The position numbers and the translations under genes were made by a program. Positions 40,001 through 55,000 of a stretch of DNA of 64,000 nt are shown here, in pieces. The stretch's first letter is position 1. Each line of letters starts with the position of its first letter. Source of the DNA: an uncultured Christensenellaceae bacterium (GTDB lineage: Bacteria > Bacillota > Clostridia > Christensenellales > UBA3700). The stretch covers positions 32,286 through 96,285 of the forward strand of contig CAJUMY010000005.1 of assembly GCA_910587685.1 (NCBI GenBank). Direction: 5' to 3'. The notes below the pieces were generated by a model. It was not told the origin of the DNA and made no database searches. It saw only the letters and a list, made by a program, of their open reading frames with translations.

Positions 40001-43000
40001 CCCCAGTTTATTGATACCGCAGGACCGCTCTTCTCGAAGAACTGAGCCATGCTTCCGAGTTTGATATCGAATATAGCGAGAACGTTGCCGATGATAGCGG
40101 AACTCGTACCTATCGAAACACCGCTGTTTCTAAGCTCGATACCGCCGATATTCATCAGTATGAACGATACTATGTCGACACACTTGCCGTCGCAACCTTC
40201 GCAGCCTTCGTTCCTTACCATCTTGCCGCCCTCGTAATGGAAGCAAGACTTGCTCTCTACACATACGGCGTTAGTACATCCGCACTGAGGAGCTGTCGGC
40301 TCGGTATTTCCTTCTCCTTCAAGAGCAACCTCATTTGCAGTATTCGTTCCGAACGCTGCGCCGAGGATATCGGAAATATTGAAGCCCGTGAGCGAGAGTT
40401 TAGTCGCCTTTTTGTTCTTATCGAGCAGCCACGGGATATTTACAAGAAGTTCGTCGTTCTCTCCGTCAAGTATCGCGTCGATAAGAGTTTCGCCGTTAAG
40501 GATGATACTTAGTCTCGCCTGCAATCTCGAAAGGTCGAGTATATCGTCTAGAGCGAGCGCCGTATCTCCGCTGAGAAGTTTACTGATAAGAACGTCGAGA
40601 GGCTGTATTCCGATATTCGCGTTAAGCGCTATCTTGATATTGCCTACAAGATCCTGACCGCCGTTTGCTATAGCGATATTGATAGGATCAAACTCGTCAT
40701 TGATGGGGAGATCTCCGAGGAACTTACCGAGTATAGATATGATAAGTTCGTTGAGAGAATATTCTCCGCCGAGCATCTGATAATCGAGCGAGATTTCGCC
40801 GCCGAAGTTAATGGTTCTCATTTCGCTGATATCGATGAACTGCGAAATATTGCTTACCTTACCTACGAGGCTCTTAACGTCGCCCGTTATGTTGTAATTC
40901 TTTATTGCGAACGAGAGCGACGTCTCAGTCGTGCTTCCGCCCTGCGAGAACTTAGCGCCGAGAGATATTATCTTCTCCGTAAGCCCTATCGTGAGATTAG
41001 CGTCGGATATCTTAATATCGTCTGCCTCCGAGAATATGTCCTTTCCGACGTTGAGGTCTTCAAGGAGCTTATTGACGGATATTTCCGCAAGATTGATAGC
41101 GAGCGATCCGTACTGACCGAGCGTTACATTCTTGAGCAGTACGAGAATAGCTCCGATATTGAATCCGCCTGCTTCGCCTTCCGGAGGAGTAGTCGGGTCG
41201 GTAGTTCCCCCGCCCTCAAGCGATACGGTATTCTCGTCCGCCTTAGGTACGCAGGTACATCCGCATCCTTCGCTGCATGCGAGTCCGTCGCTTCCGTCTA
41301 CGCGGTAGCAAGTACCGTTGGCGATACAGAGTTCGTCGCTACATCCGCATACGAACTTATCCGGGATCGCATTATCGAGCACGTCGTTAAGAATAGATAC
41401 GAGATCGAAGTTCGAATACTTGATCTTGAGCGCATCGTCTATTATCGGGAGCGAAATCGCTACCGTACCGCCGTCAAGTTCGCTCGAATAGAAGATAGTA
41501 GCTATCTCTTCGGGGCTCGTAGTACCCGTCTTAACGGTCAGTCCGAAGTATACTTCGAGCGAGGTAAGAGATATCTTTCCGGGATTGAAGTACTGCGTTC
41601 TCGTGAAATCGAGATCGAATCCTTCTATACCTGCATTAACGTCTATATGGAGATTGTACTCCTTGTCTATATCCTCAGCAGCTATGAACTTGAACGCTTC
41701 GTTAATAAGATCCGTCGGAAGCGATTCGTTGCCCATTATCTTCAATACGCCGTTCACAAGTCCCGAAAGTCCCGCTTCGCCCTTAGTCATACCTACGCCG
41801 AGAGCTATATCCGTCGAAATGGAAATTCTGTTGAGCTCGTTGACGTTGAGATATTCGCTTGCCTTAAGAGCCGAAGTGATATTGTTCTTTCCGACTTTGA
41901 GCGCAAAGCCGTAGAGCGAGAGACTCATAGTAGTATGAACAGTCTGCTCGGTGCCTGCCTGCTTAGGATTGAGTATCGACGCCTCTATCTTTGCGCCGAG
42001 TCCGCTGTCGCCGAGCTCAACGTCGCCTATCGAACCTTCGATATTGAACGTTATCTCGTCGATAACGATATCTACGCCCATAGCGCCGAGAAGTATTCCT
42101 ATGAACTCGGAGGATACGGCTATAACTATCTTATCCGCATGGATACTTGCCTTGACTATATCGTTGGCTTTTCCTATCGGAGTTTCGTTCGCTATATTAG
42201 AAGGATCGTCCGCGAGCGCGACTTCAGAGCCTGTCGCTCTGCCGATAGCGCCCGAAAGGATCTCTGCGAGGTTGATCCCGCCTACCTTGACTTTCGGCAA
42301 ACCAAAGTAGCTGAGATCGACGTAAATGTCGCTCTCTTTCATGAATACGTTGAGGACTGTCTTATTATCCTTATCGTAAATGCCGAGATGTATCTCGAGA
42401 TTTCCGACTACGTCCGATATCATTTCCTTGAGGAGGAAGTTCGTATCTCCGGAAGCTATGAACTCTCCGATCCTGGAAAGGAATGCAAGACTGATATTTG
42501 CCTCGAGTATTATGTTGTATTTACCGTCGAGTCCCGAAAGAATATTGAGTCCGAACAAGTCGTCAAGTTTCATATTCTCGGGAAGTACTCCGTTAAGGAG
42601 ACCGCCGAGCGGTACGTTGAGATTTCTCTCGCCTCCGGCAAGAGAGCTGAAGGTAACTTCGCTTTCGAGCTTGAAGTTCACCGTCTTGTCTTTGCTGAGA
42701 CGCGCAAACATATCCTCGTCGAAGTGTATCCTATCGTTGAAGTTGAGTTTGAGTCCGCCGACAGAGAGCGAAAGTTCGTTATCTTTTATATTGCCGATGT
42801 TGAACTTAGCAAGCACGTCTATCGAATTGAGTCCGCCTTCTAGGTCGATGCCGAGCTCTGCCGAAACGTTCGGAAGCTCAATACCGAGATCGACGTTGAA
42901 CTGTTCGAGCACCTTAACGAGTACGTTATCTATGATGCTTACGACAAGATCGCCCTTACTGTCTATACTGTCGTCTTTACCTATAGTTATCGACTTGATG

Positions 43001-46000
43001 AGCTCAAATATGAGACCGACTATATCGACGTTGTTTCCGCCTTCCGTCGTATCTCCGCCTTCCTCTCCTTCAAGAGATACGGCTGGACCGCCGACCGTGC
43101 CGAGTATAGCTTCGACTAGTTCTGCAACGTCTATCGTGTCGATAAGAACGTTGATATTCGCCTTAGGTACGCTGAGATAGATATTGTTCTTCTTGCCGTC
43201 GATTCCGAGGAGGAATACCAACGAACCGTTCTCGGTACCGCTGTCGGTAAGAGTGATATCTCTCACCTCGATAATGACGTGAGTCTTCAGAAGCTCTGCG
43301 ATAATGAGATTAGTATCAACGTTGTTGAAATCAAATCCGTTCGCAAAAATTCCTCTTATATCTATATCGCCCGCGATCTTAGCTCTGTAACGCGCTTCGT
43401 TCTGCTCCGCAACGTCTATAGCGGACGGAACCGTATAAGGAACGAAGTTAGGATCGTCCTTATCCTGAGCGTTGCCGTTGATAAGGTCGGAGATTATCTT
43501 GGTGAGATCGAGTCTCGCGCCTTCGTTGAGTTTCCAACCGAGCTCGAGCGCCACTTCGAAGTGGACGTTCTCCGCGTTCATTATATCGTTATATATACTC
43601 TTATCGAATACTATCTTTATCGGATTAACGGTATCTATATCCGCCTTAATGAGACCGAGTCCTATCTTAGTCTCCTTATTTCCGTCGAGAGCTATCTCGA
43701 TCATACCGCCGATACTGTCGTTTCTATAGTGGATACCCGCGGAAATCGAAGCGTCGTCGGATATTACGTTATTGACGATATCCATTACCTTAGTCATCGT
43801 ATCGTCCGTGCTGTCTATGAGCGAAAGAATGGACTTGATGAGCTGACCGGTGATGGTTATCGTAGCGCTGTCCGCGTTGAGAATTACGGAGAGACTTCCC
43901 TCGAGTTTTCCGAGAAGCTCGGCGATATCTATTCCGCCTTCTTCAGAAGGAGTTTCGCCGTCCGTCGTACCGTCGCCCTCAGCGAGGCTGACGACGTCGT
44001 TCAATGCGGTAGTACCGCCGAAGAGCGCGTCGAAGTCAAGACCGCTTGCCTTTATAGGAGCGATATTGATGAGACTGCTGAGATCCGCGTACAGTTCGCC
44101 GTTCGAACCGTTGATATATACCGTGATTATGTTGTTCTTGCCTTCGACCTTGCTATAGGTATTGTCGGCGTTCTTCGTAACCTCGTAAACTTCGAGATAC
44201 GCTTCGATAGAAGCAAGGTTCGTAATGTTGACATTCGCCTTGAGGTTGAACTGGTAGATACCGTGCAAGAGCTTCGGTATGGAAATATCCAGACCTTTGT
44301 TTCCTTCAAGGAGCGAACCGAGAACTCCGTTGATTATAGTGTTGAAAGTATTATTTCCTTCGCTGTCATTACCGCCGAGCGAAAGATCGGCTATACCCGA
44401 AATATCTACGCCGAGTACCGTCTCGTCATAATTGTGATAACTGTCCTTATCCTCTATCGGCTTGACGATATCGCCTTCCGCAAGCGAAAGTTTGAGACCG
44501 CCGAGCTCGATCTTAGCGCCGTAACCCGCGCCTGCGTTCCCCTTGATCTTCGCCTGAAGAATGAGACCGAACGCATTTTCGTTTTCTGCTATCTCTATAA
44601 TGCTGTACGAATGATTGCCGGCTACGTTACCGATCATATTCGGATGGTTGACGGTAAGACTTATATCCGTCTTGGGAAGACCCGTCAAGTCGTCTGCGCC
44701 GAGCAGTTCTACTATGAGCGCGAGGAAGTTCTCCTCGAGTCTCAAAACGGTATTGAGCGTTGATATCTCGACGCCGTTCACAAGAGCAAGGATAGAACCT
44801 ACGTTGAATCCGCCGCTTTCGCCGTCTGCCAAAGCTACGGGCTCTTCCTGTTTAGGCGGATTGATGACCTTATTGAGTTCGTCCTCGATATTCAACAGTC
44901 CGTCTATCTTTATCTTTGCGCTCTCTTTGTTCACGCTAAGGAGCGGAACGTTGACGTAGATCGCGCCTTCTTCGTAGTATATCTCCGCAAGCGTCTCGAA
45001 TGCGCCGGAACCGTATGCGAATCTGACCTCTACCTTAAGGTCTACTTTGCCGATTCCGATACTGATGCTTCCGTTCTCGCCTTCATTAAGGCTGAGACCT
45101 ACGCCGCCCGCTATGTTGAGCTGGAACTTGATGTCGCGCGCCTGACCTTCCGGAATTATCGTAAGAGCGAGGTTCTTGAGAATATTGCCGAGACTCGACG
45201 CTACGTTGAATTCTTCGTCGGACGTGTTAAGACCGATTCCGAGCGAGAGTCCTACCGACGCGTAGATATAGTCGCTGTCGAACGTAGGATAAGTATCCGT
45301 ATTGAATACAAGCTCTCTCAAATCGAGAAGTTCTTGATCTACGTCTTCTCTTGCCGAAAGTTCTATGTCGTGGAGCGAAATAGCTATCGAAGTCTCGGAA
45401 TCAACTCCCGCAGAAATCGTCAATCCCTTGCTGTCGATATTGAATACTACCTCGACCTTTTGATCGCTTATGTTCTCAAGGATGTCGGCATAACCGATAC
45501 TTTCGAGAAGTTTTACTATTACGGTAAGCGGCATACTTGCGGTAAGTTTGATTATTTCGGTTACCGCGTCTTCGCCCGCTTCGCTATCGTTCTCTCCCTC
45601 GAGGTTAACGGTTTCGCTGCCGTTCTCTCCGTTCAAGAGCCCTCTGAATTTACTCGTAAGGAGCGAACCGAGATTGAGCTGATTCTTGATGATCATCTTA
45701 TCTCCGTTATCGGACATGAGGTTCAATATCGGAGCGTCGAGAGCAAGAACGTCCTCGCCGAAGTAGTTCGAGTTGTAATATGCGTGGACAAGAGTCGAAT
45801 TGTCGGAAGTATCGCCGCCGATATTAGCCCTTATTCTCGCGCTGAGTTCTATAAGAATATCGTTATTCTCGTTAGATACGAACTTGTTGAAGTCTATCCT
45901 CATATTGAGGTCTATTCCGAGTTTAACGTTTACGTTGTCTTTGAGCGTAATGAGTCCGCTTTCGATCGTAGTGCCGTTGCCGATAAGTTTTTCGATCAAC

Positions 46001-49000
46001 TTGCTTACGCTGATTATATTTCCTGCATAAGCGCCGTCGGCTTCGGATTTACCGATATTGATAGCGACGTCTCCGCTGAACTTGATATTGAGTACGGTTT
46101 CGTCCCAAGACTTGAATGAAGCCTTCTCTTCTTCGGTAAGAAGTTTTCTGTTTAGCTTGATACCGAGATCGCCGACTTCGAGTCTTACTCCGTATCCGTC
46201 GAGCGCGCCTACCATATTGATGCCGAATATGAGTCCGAACGCATTGTTCTCAGGCTTCAATATCTCGTACGCTTCGGTATTGTTCGGATAGTTCGGATGT
46301 CTCAAGACAGCCATAACGTCAACCTGCGGAAGAACGAGATTCTCAATGCCGAATACTTCCATAATGCTGGTAAGAAGCGATCCTACGGCAGTGATCGTCG
46401 TCTCGAGATTTCCTATAGATATTCCGCTGAACGCGCCGAGAATGGTGCCGAAATCTATGTTTCCGGCCTCTCCTTCAGGCGGAGTAACGGTATCGCCGTC
46501 CGCCGCGAACACTTCTTCGCCGCTGCCGCCGAGCCCTATGAGTTTCTCAAGATCGAGGAGGTCTATTACCTTAGCGTTAAGACCTATTTCCGGAACAGAT
46601 ACGTAAAGTCCCTTGTCTTCGTACGCAATCGTTGCGAGAAGCATCTCCTCTTCCATTGAGTTCGTCTTGGTGTATACGTCGATTCTCGCGCCGAGGCTCG
46701 AAATTATCGACTTGATGACGTTAGCATCCATCTTAACGCTGCCGTCGATTATTCCGCCGAGGAAGTCGTCCTCAACGCTCAGACCGAGATTAGCCTTGAC
46801 GTCGAGTCTTATAGCGATGCTTTCCTTAGCTCCCGGAGTAAGCGTAACGGCAAGATTCTTTATTATAGAACCGATGTCGATGCTTCCTTCGCCCGGTTTG
46901 ATGAGCGAGCCGATGCCGGAAATTATATCGTCGAGATTCCAAGCGTTCTCGCCCGTCGTAAGTTTAAGACCGAGCTCGATATCGACGCCGACCGTCTCTA
47001 TTTCGCTGAGGTACTTATATCCTGCAGCCTGAAGCTGAGCTACGTAGTTATTTTTGTCCTTTATAGCGCTGTTATCGAAATGCAGGTCTATATCGGTCAT
47101 ACCTATATGCAGATATGTATACTTGTCGACTCTTGCGTCGATAGACATGAAGCTGTCAACTAGCGACGAGTTGAGTTCGAGTTCGATATTCTGATCGGTA
47201 ACGTTCTTGAATATGTTGGCAAGATCGGAACCGAGGAGATTTACAACTACGCTGAGCGGTATACCTGCAACAAGCGTTACGACGTTGGTCTTGAGTCCGT
47301 CGAGACTTACCGTCTCGTCTTCGAGCGCAACCGTTTCTTCGACGCCTATCTTAAGAGCCTTTCTTAGCTCGCTCGTAAGAATACCGGCAATATCTACGTC
47401 TCTTGCCATTATCTTAGTCGTATCGCTTGCAAGACCCATAAGTCCGAGATCTACGGCGACTATATCGCCTGCGAGCGAATTGTATTTGATGCCGATGAGA
47501 AGCTGCTTGTCATTGCCGCCGGAAATATCTGCGAACAAATTGACTCCGAGAGCGACCTCTATATCATTATCGAGGTTAGTTGCAAAACCGTTAAGATCGA
47601 TATACATCTCTATCTCGGCATAAAGTCTCAAATCGAGATTTTCCTTTATTTCAAGCGGAAGATTACCGAGACTTCCGTCGATCATTCCGAGAATTCCCGA
47701 AAGATTGAGAATATTTCCGATATATCCGGTATTGATATTTGCATTATCCTGTCCTATAGCGACGTTGAGATCCATATTGAACTTGATAGAAAGTTCCGTC
47801 TCGTCCCAATTCCTGACGCCGTAGAAGGTATTGTTCACGTCTGAAATATCGCCTATGACTTCTTTATCAATTGCAAGATTGAGATCGCCGAGTTCGAGTC
47901 TGAAGTTATAGTCGCTATCGTATATGAGCTGAGCTCCGAGGATAAGTCCCAAGGTATTGCTTTCGGGAACTATTACTTCGTACGCTTCGTTTTCTGCTCC
48001 GACGTAGTTCGGATGTCTGAGTACTGCCCATATCTCGCCTGCCGGCAGTCCGAGCGAAGCGCCGAGAAGAGTCTCGATAATATCGCTGATCGAACCGGAA
48101 AGTACGGATACGAATATCTTCATATTGCTTATTTCGATCGTATTGATAAGACCGAGATAATCAGCTATATCGACAGTGTTTCCGGTAGCTCCGCCGTTGC
48201 CTTCGAGAGCGACTTCGCCGTTACCTGCCGAACCGCCTATACCTATGAGATCTTCAAGGTTGAGCGCGTCGTCGATCCTCATATTGATATCGAGCGACTC
48301 TATCTTGATGAAGAGCGAAGCGTCCTTGTATCCGATAGCGATGAGTTCGCTCCATTCGTCCGTATTGAGTTTCGTCTCCATAACGAGCTTGAACTCAATG
48401 CTCTTGAGCATGCTCTTTATGTCGATATTGGAAATGTTGCCGAAATCGAGTCCGCTGAGATCTACTCCGATACCTGCGTCTATAGCGATCCTTGCCGATA
48501 CGTCGTTGCTCTCGCCGTTGACGCCGACTCCGATCATAAAGTTCTCGAGTATCGAGCCTATCATCTTATTGATGTCGGTCACGTTTCCTTCCGCGTCCTT
48601 GATCCCGCCGATCAGCGCGCCTATGCTGTTGACCGTTTCCGTAATGTCGAAATCTTTATCGGACGACTTGATATTGAGTCCGAGCTTGAAAGAAGCTCCT
48701 ATATTCTTTATCTCTTTTACTTCGACGTATTCGCTCTCGTCGATAGCGGGAGCGTCGCCGTTGACTTCGAAGTCGCGAAGTCCTATATGGATACCAGTTC
48801 TCGCATCGATATTAACGTCGATATTGATACTGTTTTCCTTAACGTTTATATCGAGCTTTATGTTCTCTTCGCTGATATCCTTTATGAACGAACCGTATCC
48901 GTAAACGTCGAGAACGCTGATTATCGCAAACAGCGGTATTTCAGCGACTATCGAAAGTTTTCTGCCGCTTGCCGCTTCGCCGTCTGCAAGAGTTACCTCG

Positions 49001-52000
49001 CCGTTTTCCTCTCCGTTGATAACCTTTCTGAGCATATCCGTGAGAGTCTTATCGAGACCGAGTCCAGCATACTTTATCTTATTTCCTACGCTCTTATTGC
49101 CGTTTGCGTCGCTTATCGTATTTCCGACGAGTCCGAGGAGCGGTATCTCTGCAAAGAGTACGTCGCTGCCCTCTCTCGCAGAGTCGTAACGAGCGCCCAA
49201 AAGAAGCTGTCTGTCGCCTTCTATATCGGGAGTAATATCCGCGTATAGCTTGAGATCGAGAAGCAGTTTGATCTTGTTGTCTCCCTCGAGGAAGTTGTTA
49301 AGATCGAGCTTTAGGAATATCTCTGCGGAAAGTTCGAGTCCGAGATCGTCGGCAAGAGTAATAAAGTCGTCGGTGACGTTAGCGCCGAGGAGCGAGTTGA
49401 GTATACCCGCTATATCGAAAATATTACCGCTGTACGCGCCGTCCGCGTGCGTTCTTCCTATCTTTATACCTATATCGCCTGCAAGAGCTATGCTTACTTC
49501 GAGTTCCGTCCAATTCTTATAATCCGCGATATTCTTGCTTTCGAGAGCCGTCGCTCCTATCCTCAGTCCGTTGACGCCGATTCCGACCTTTACTCCGCCC
49601 TCAAAGCTGTTGGTATCTTCGTTATAACCGCCTGCCGTGAGCGAAAGTTTTACGGAAGCTCCGTTAATGGTATCGAAAGTGATCGCCGCGCCTATCTCGA
49701 ACGACGGGATATCGGGAAGTATTATATTCAATCCGAAGGATGCCAAAAGCGTCTCGAGCTTGAATCTGTCGAATACGCTCGACACGACGTCTATCTTACC
49801 CTGTTCGAGAGCTATGGTAATGCTCTTGAGAGCGGATCCTATAGCTTCGATGACGTTACCGAGCGCGCCGTCCATATCAACGATGCCGTCGGCAAAAGCC
49901 GCAGCGCCGCCGCCGATCATTCCGTTGATCATCTCGACGAGACCGACGTTGTCAACGTAGTAATTCGCGCCGAGAATAGTCTCGGTCTCGAGATAAGCCG
50001 TATCTGTTTCGGTATCCGCGTCGTAGCGATAAGCTATTCCGACGAGCTTCTTATCAACGCTACCGTCGCCGTTTAGAGCGTAGAGATTGATATCGGCTTC
50101 GAGGAAATCGAATACTATAGGATTCTTTATGCCTATGCCGCTTGACATATCGAGTATGTTATTGATGTCTACAGCCGCGGCGATCTCGAGCCTTACTCCG
50201 CCCGAAAGTTCGTCTTCGTGGAAATCAATATACATCGAAAGCTCGTCAAAGAGCGTCCTTACTATATCGGGAAGCGTCACGACGTTCGAAAGGCTCCTCA
50301 AAGTATCGGTCAGCGACAGTTCGTTATCTGCGCCGAGAGTTATATCGAGACCTATACCGAACGAAACGATATTGCGTCCGTCGTAATCTTTAGAAAGGTT
50401 GATAACGTTATAATCCTTTCCGAAATCTTTTGCAAAGATCGAACCTCCGTTGACTCCTATCTTGAGTCCGGAAAGCTGAACGCCCGCCTTCATTACGGCT
50501 TCTCCGTTCATCTTTATGTCCGTGAAGAGTCTGAAAGTACCCTCTTTGAGAGGATCGTCCGAATTCGAAGCGAGTTCGATAACTATATCCTGAACAAGAT
50601 CGGTGATCGAGCCGAGAGTATCAGGCAGTTCAATGCCCAACGCATCGAGAACTATAGCGAGTACGCCCGAACCGATAGCGAGAGTTACGTTGCCCTTTCC
50701 TATCGTGGCGATTATCTCGTCTTCGACGTTAACGCCTTCTCTTGCTTTTATATTCTTAATTACCGTATTGATATCGCTTGTACCGAGCTGAGCGATAGCC
50801 GCGTCGACCGCTATAGCTCCCATATCGAGCGAACCGTCTTCTTTAGCGTACGACAAAAGTATGTCGCTAAGTCCGCTAAGCGGACCGTTTTCGCCGCTTG
50901 CAAGAGCCGCGGACGCGCCGCCGTTCATAATCGTAGAAACGAGTTCGTCGACGCCTTCCACCTTGACCTTGTTGATGCCGAGAAGCGGCAAGTCGAGATA
51001 TAAAGCTCCGCCCGAAAGCGCAACGTTGAGAAGCGCCGACATCTTTTCATATTCGCCGTCTCTCATAACATAGAGATCGAGACTGAGCATGATCTCTGCG
51101 CTCTCTATCAATATTCCAATGAGTTCGTTAGTATCAAGATTGTTGATATCCTGCTCTTTGAGCCAATTAACAAGTCTTGAAACGGGGAGATTAGCCTTGA
51201 GTCCGAGGTTGATAGCTCCCGAGATATTACCGTCGTTACCTACAGTAACGCCGCTGAGTTCCGGAATTATGCTTCCGAGAATATTTCCTAAGGAAACGTC
51301 CTTGAGCTGCTCTACAAAGAGCATTATATCCATTCCGAGTTCGACGTTCTTATCATCGTTCGGATCGGCAAGGTCTTGATACGATTCAAGTCTTCCCATA
51401 TCCTTTCCGAGGAATTCTTCGCTTGGCTTAAAGTCGTCTATCGAAACGTTAGGAAGACCTACCTTTAGCTTATTGAGCGCAAGCTCTACAAAAGCGGTCT
51501 CACTGTTGTCAGCGTCGAGTATACCGAGGTGCATACCGAGGGACAAGAGCTGACCTTCGGGAAGAAGATCCATACCTATCTCAATATTGACGCCCGGTAT
51601 AAAGCCGTCCGATATGTTGATGCCGATCAAGTTCATTATATACTCAAGCACGCCTTGAGCAAGTCCTATCGTGATGCCCGAGCCGCCTATCGTGATGCCG
51701 TTACCCTTGAGCGCATTGTTGATAAGATCCATTATTCCGTTGAAAGACGTGTCGATATTGACGTCGACGAGAGACTGCTTGGTAGGCATTATCACGTCGA
51801 GAAGTCCTCCTATATCAAAGCTGACGTTGCTTATTCCGAGTCCGCTGAGATTGAGATATATAACTCCTCTCTCGAGGTAAAGACCGGCAAGAAGCGTCGC
51901 TTTGCCGTCGTTCACTCCGTATATCTTGATAAGAGCTATAACGTTATCGAGTATCGAATCGACGCTGATATCTCCGCTGAGGAGAGCGCTGAGTCCGACG

Positions 52001-55000
52001 ACTGCCGATATATCCACTCTGAGTTCGCCGAACAGCGCCTCTTTAGCAATGACGACCGCATTGAGCTGTTTGATCTTCGCAAGTATCGCCTGCGTATTAT
52101 AGTCTACTACGTCCATTCCCATAACGATATTGAGAACGGAATTGATAACGTCCGAGAGAGAATGCGGGTTCTCCGCCGTGCTCTCCGCAAGACCGCCTCT
52201 GAAACTTACCGACAATTCGACCTGAACGCTGTTGAGCGAATTGAGTATTCCGTCAAGACCGGCGCTGATCGAAAGCTCCGGATATTCGTCAAGATCCGAC
52301 GCCAGAATATCCTTCTTGTCCTTACCCGTTTCGGTAAGTTTCGCTCCCAAAGTCGTGAGCGTAAGAGCAAGACCCACGGTCGTATACTCTTCTTTTCCGT
52401 CGCTTATTATCGGAAGATCTATTCCGAGATCAAGTCCGAACGAAAGTCCTTCGCCGGTACTCTGAAGTTTGAGCCATATATTGCTGCCGTTCTTGAGAGT
52501 CGGAAGATCCGCGAATATTCCGAACTGCTCTGCGATGGCGTTGATAACGCCGTCGGCAATTATAATAGCAAGACCGTCGCTGCTGATGGAAATGCCGCTG
52601 AGCGCGCCGACGATTATAGACATTATATCTACGGCGCTCTCTTCGCCGTTACCGTCGTCTTCTACAGGAGGAAGTATTTCAACCGGACCGTCGGGTTCGC
52701 TCGGAGGATTTTCTTCCGAATCGCCGCCGTTGATTATTCCTTCAAGAAGTTTTTCCACAGAAAGCGGTATCGCAACGTCGGGAAGTCCTACTCCCGAAAG
52801 ATTGAGGAACAGTCCTCCTTCCGTTCCGTCCGACATCATCGCTCTGCCGTCGTAATATATATTGATAGTATTAATAATATTTTTATCCTTACTTACTACC
52901 TTGACGGTGAGTTTGATCTCGAACTTTCCGAGTTTCTTCGTCATAAGGTTCGCAAAGTCGCTTCCCATATCCTTATCGCCGTCTTCAAGACCGATATTCG
53001 CCTCGATTCCGAGAATTATTTCCGAATCGAGATCTGTAAGATTGAGAGCGAAGAGAATATCTCCGAGGAAACTTCCCGCTATCTTATTAAGATCTATCGT
53101 TCCGCCGTTTACTATATTGAGATCAAGTTTGAGCTCGGTATTGACGTAGATATTGTCGAACGTGTAGATATCCGCATACTTATTCGGATTCTCCTCGAGT
53201 TCCCTATCTATTTCCGCTCTTATATCGGAAGTGTCGACAAAACCGAAGTTTATCTTGCTAAGTTCGATATTGATGCTGGTGGATTTCGGTTTCTCGGGAT
53301 TGGTCACGTCGTCGGGAAGTTTGACGGTGAGACCCATCTTCAGATACTTCCTTCCGAGATTGTCGCTCTCGTCCTCCGAGCCGACGCCGAGACGTATATC
53401 GATCTCGCTCGCTATATTCTTAATGCCGAAATTGCTGCCGGATATTTCGTAAATGAGCTGATCGAGCATTTCACCCGTAATGGAAAGCTCTATCTCGCCC
53501 TTTTCGTTATCTACCTTGAACCTGTCGATAACTCCGCCGATAACCGAGAAGAGAACGGCATAGTTCATCTTGTGTCCTTCATCCGCAAGAGATACGTCTC
53601 CCGACGTAACGCCTCCCGAAACGGTACCGTCTATCGCGTACTCGTTAGACTCGTATACTTCTTTGAAGAGCTTGCGCACTTCCGGCGAAGCGCTTATAAT
53701 GCCGCCGTCGTCCATATCTCCCTCGATAAGGTCTCCGAGTATATCGTAAAGTATATTATTGATGATAGCCGACAGATTGATTCCGCTCATCTTCACGCTC
53801 GGGAAATTGATACCCGAAAGATCGACGTAACCAGTGCCGTTATCGGCGGCGCCGTCGTAAAGTATGTTGATGAGATAATTCTCGTCCATATCTTTTATGT
53901 AAAGATGCAAAAGCGTATTGTCGTTATCGTAAAGGTCTATACGTCCCTTAAGTCCTACGACGAGACCGAGTCCGTTCGGATATGCTCCTATGGTGAGATT
54001 CTTCTCGCCGAGTCCTTCGACTCCGATGAGCGCGGAAATAGCCTCGCTGAGAAGGTCGCCGACCTTGATGGTTCTTTCTTCTTTGTTGTCAATGTAAAAT
54101 TTAGCCTCGAGATTGAGGTTGGTGAATGCGAACTCCTGAAGTTCGGCATTATCTATAGTTGGAGGAAAATCAAAACTTGGTGCCGCTACGTTGTCTGCAA
54201 TATCGAATGCAAACTTAAATTTCTCCTGTTCGGAAGTAATATGTACGCCCGCGTCGTTGAACACGTAATCACCGGCGTTATTCTTCTTAAGAGAATAGGT
54301 TATATTAAAGTCTTCAAAGACAGGCATCACGAACTGACCGATCTTATCAAGAGTGAGTCCGTCCTCGAATTTACCCAAAACTTTATTGAGCAAGTCGACA
54401 AGCGCGTCGGCAAGCTCATCCGTATCCTCTACTCCTATATCTATCAAACCGAATATAGTCTGAGGTAAATTCGGTATCATAGGACCTACGATACCCCAAA
54501 GATCGGTTATCGCTATAGGCAAAGTAACTTTCTTAACTCCGTTCTCTACGGTATAAGAGCCGTTACCGAAAAGGATACCGAGAACCATCGGCAAAATGCC
54601 TTCGGAGAGCAGCGAATCCACGTCGATACCGCCCAAAGCTCCCATTATAGCGTCAAGTCCGCCGGTCATATACAACAACTCGTAAAGACGTCTCAAGTTA
54701 CCCTCGTCCAATCTTATTGTCGTAGGATATCTTTCGCTCATGACGTCGGAATGGAAATACATGAAGCCCTTTTCATCGCTCGAAGACAGATTAGCTTTTT
54801 GATACATACCGAAAAGAACCGTCTTTTCTTCGGTCGCTTTGTCCTTTATGTATATTTCGAACGAGAAGTCTCCGCCGTTACCTGCCTCGAGATCGAGATT
54901 TCCTTTGGTATCGATATAGATACTCTTGTTGGAATTCTTGAGACTGGTGTAGATGAGCGCGTTTAGATTGAACGCCATCTTGGTATCGAGAGAAGTGTTT

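Noticed and set aside
51529..54468. Long plus-strand open frame (979 codons) antisense to the giant lipoprotein
   Set aside because: It is a mirror of the strongly biased codon use of the minus-strand gene. It has no ribosome binding site or recognisable domain, and its composition (Arg/Tyr/Ser/Val-rich) is typical of antisense shadows.
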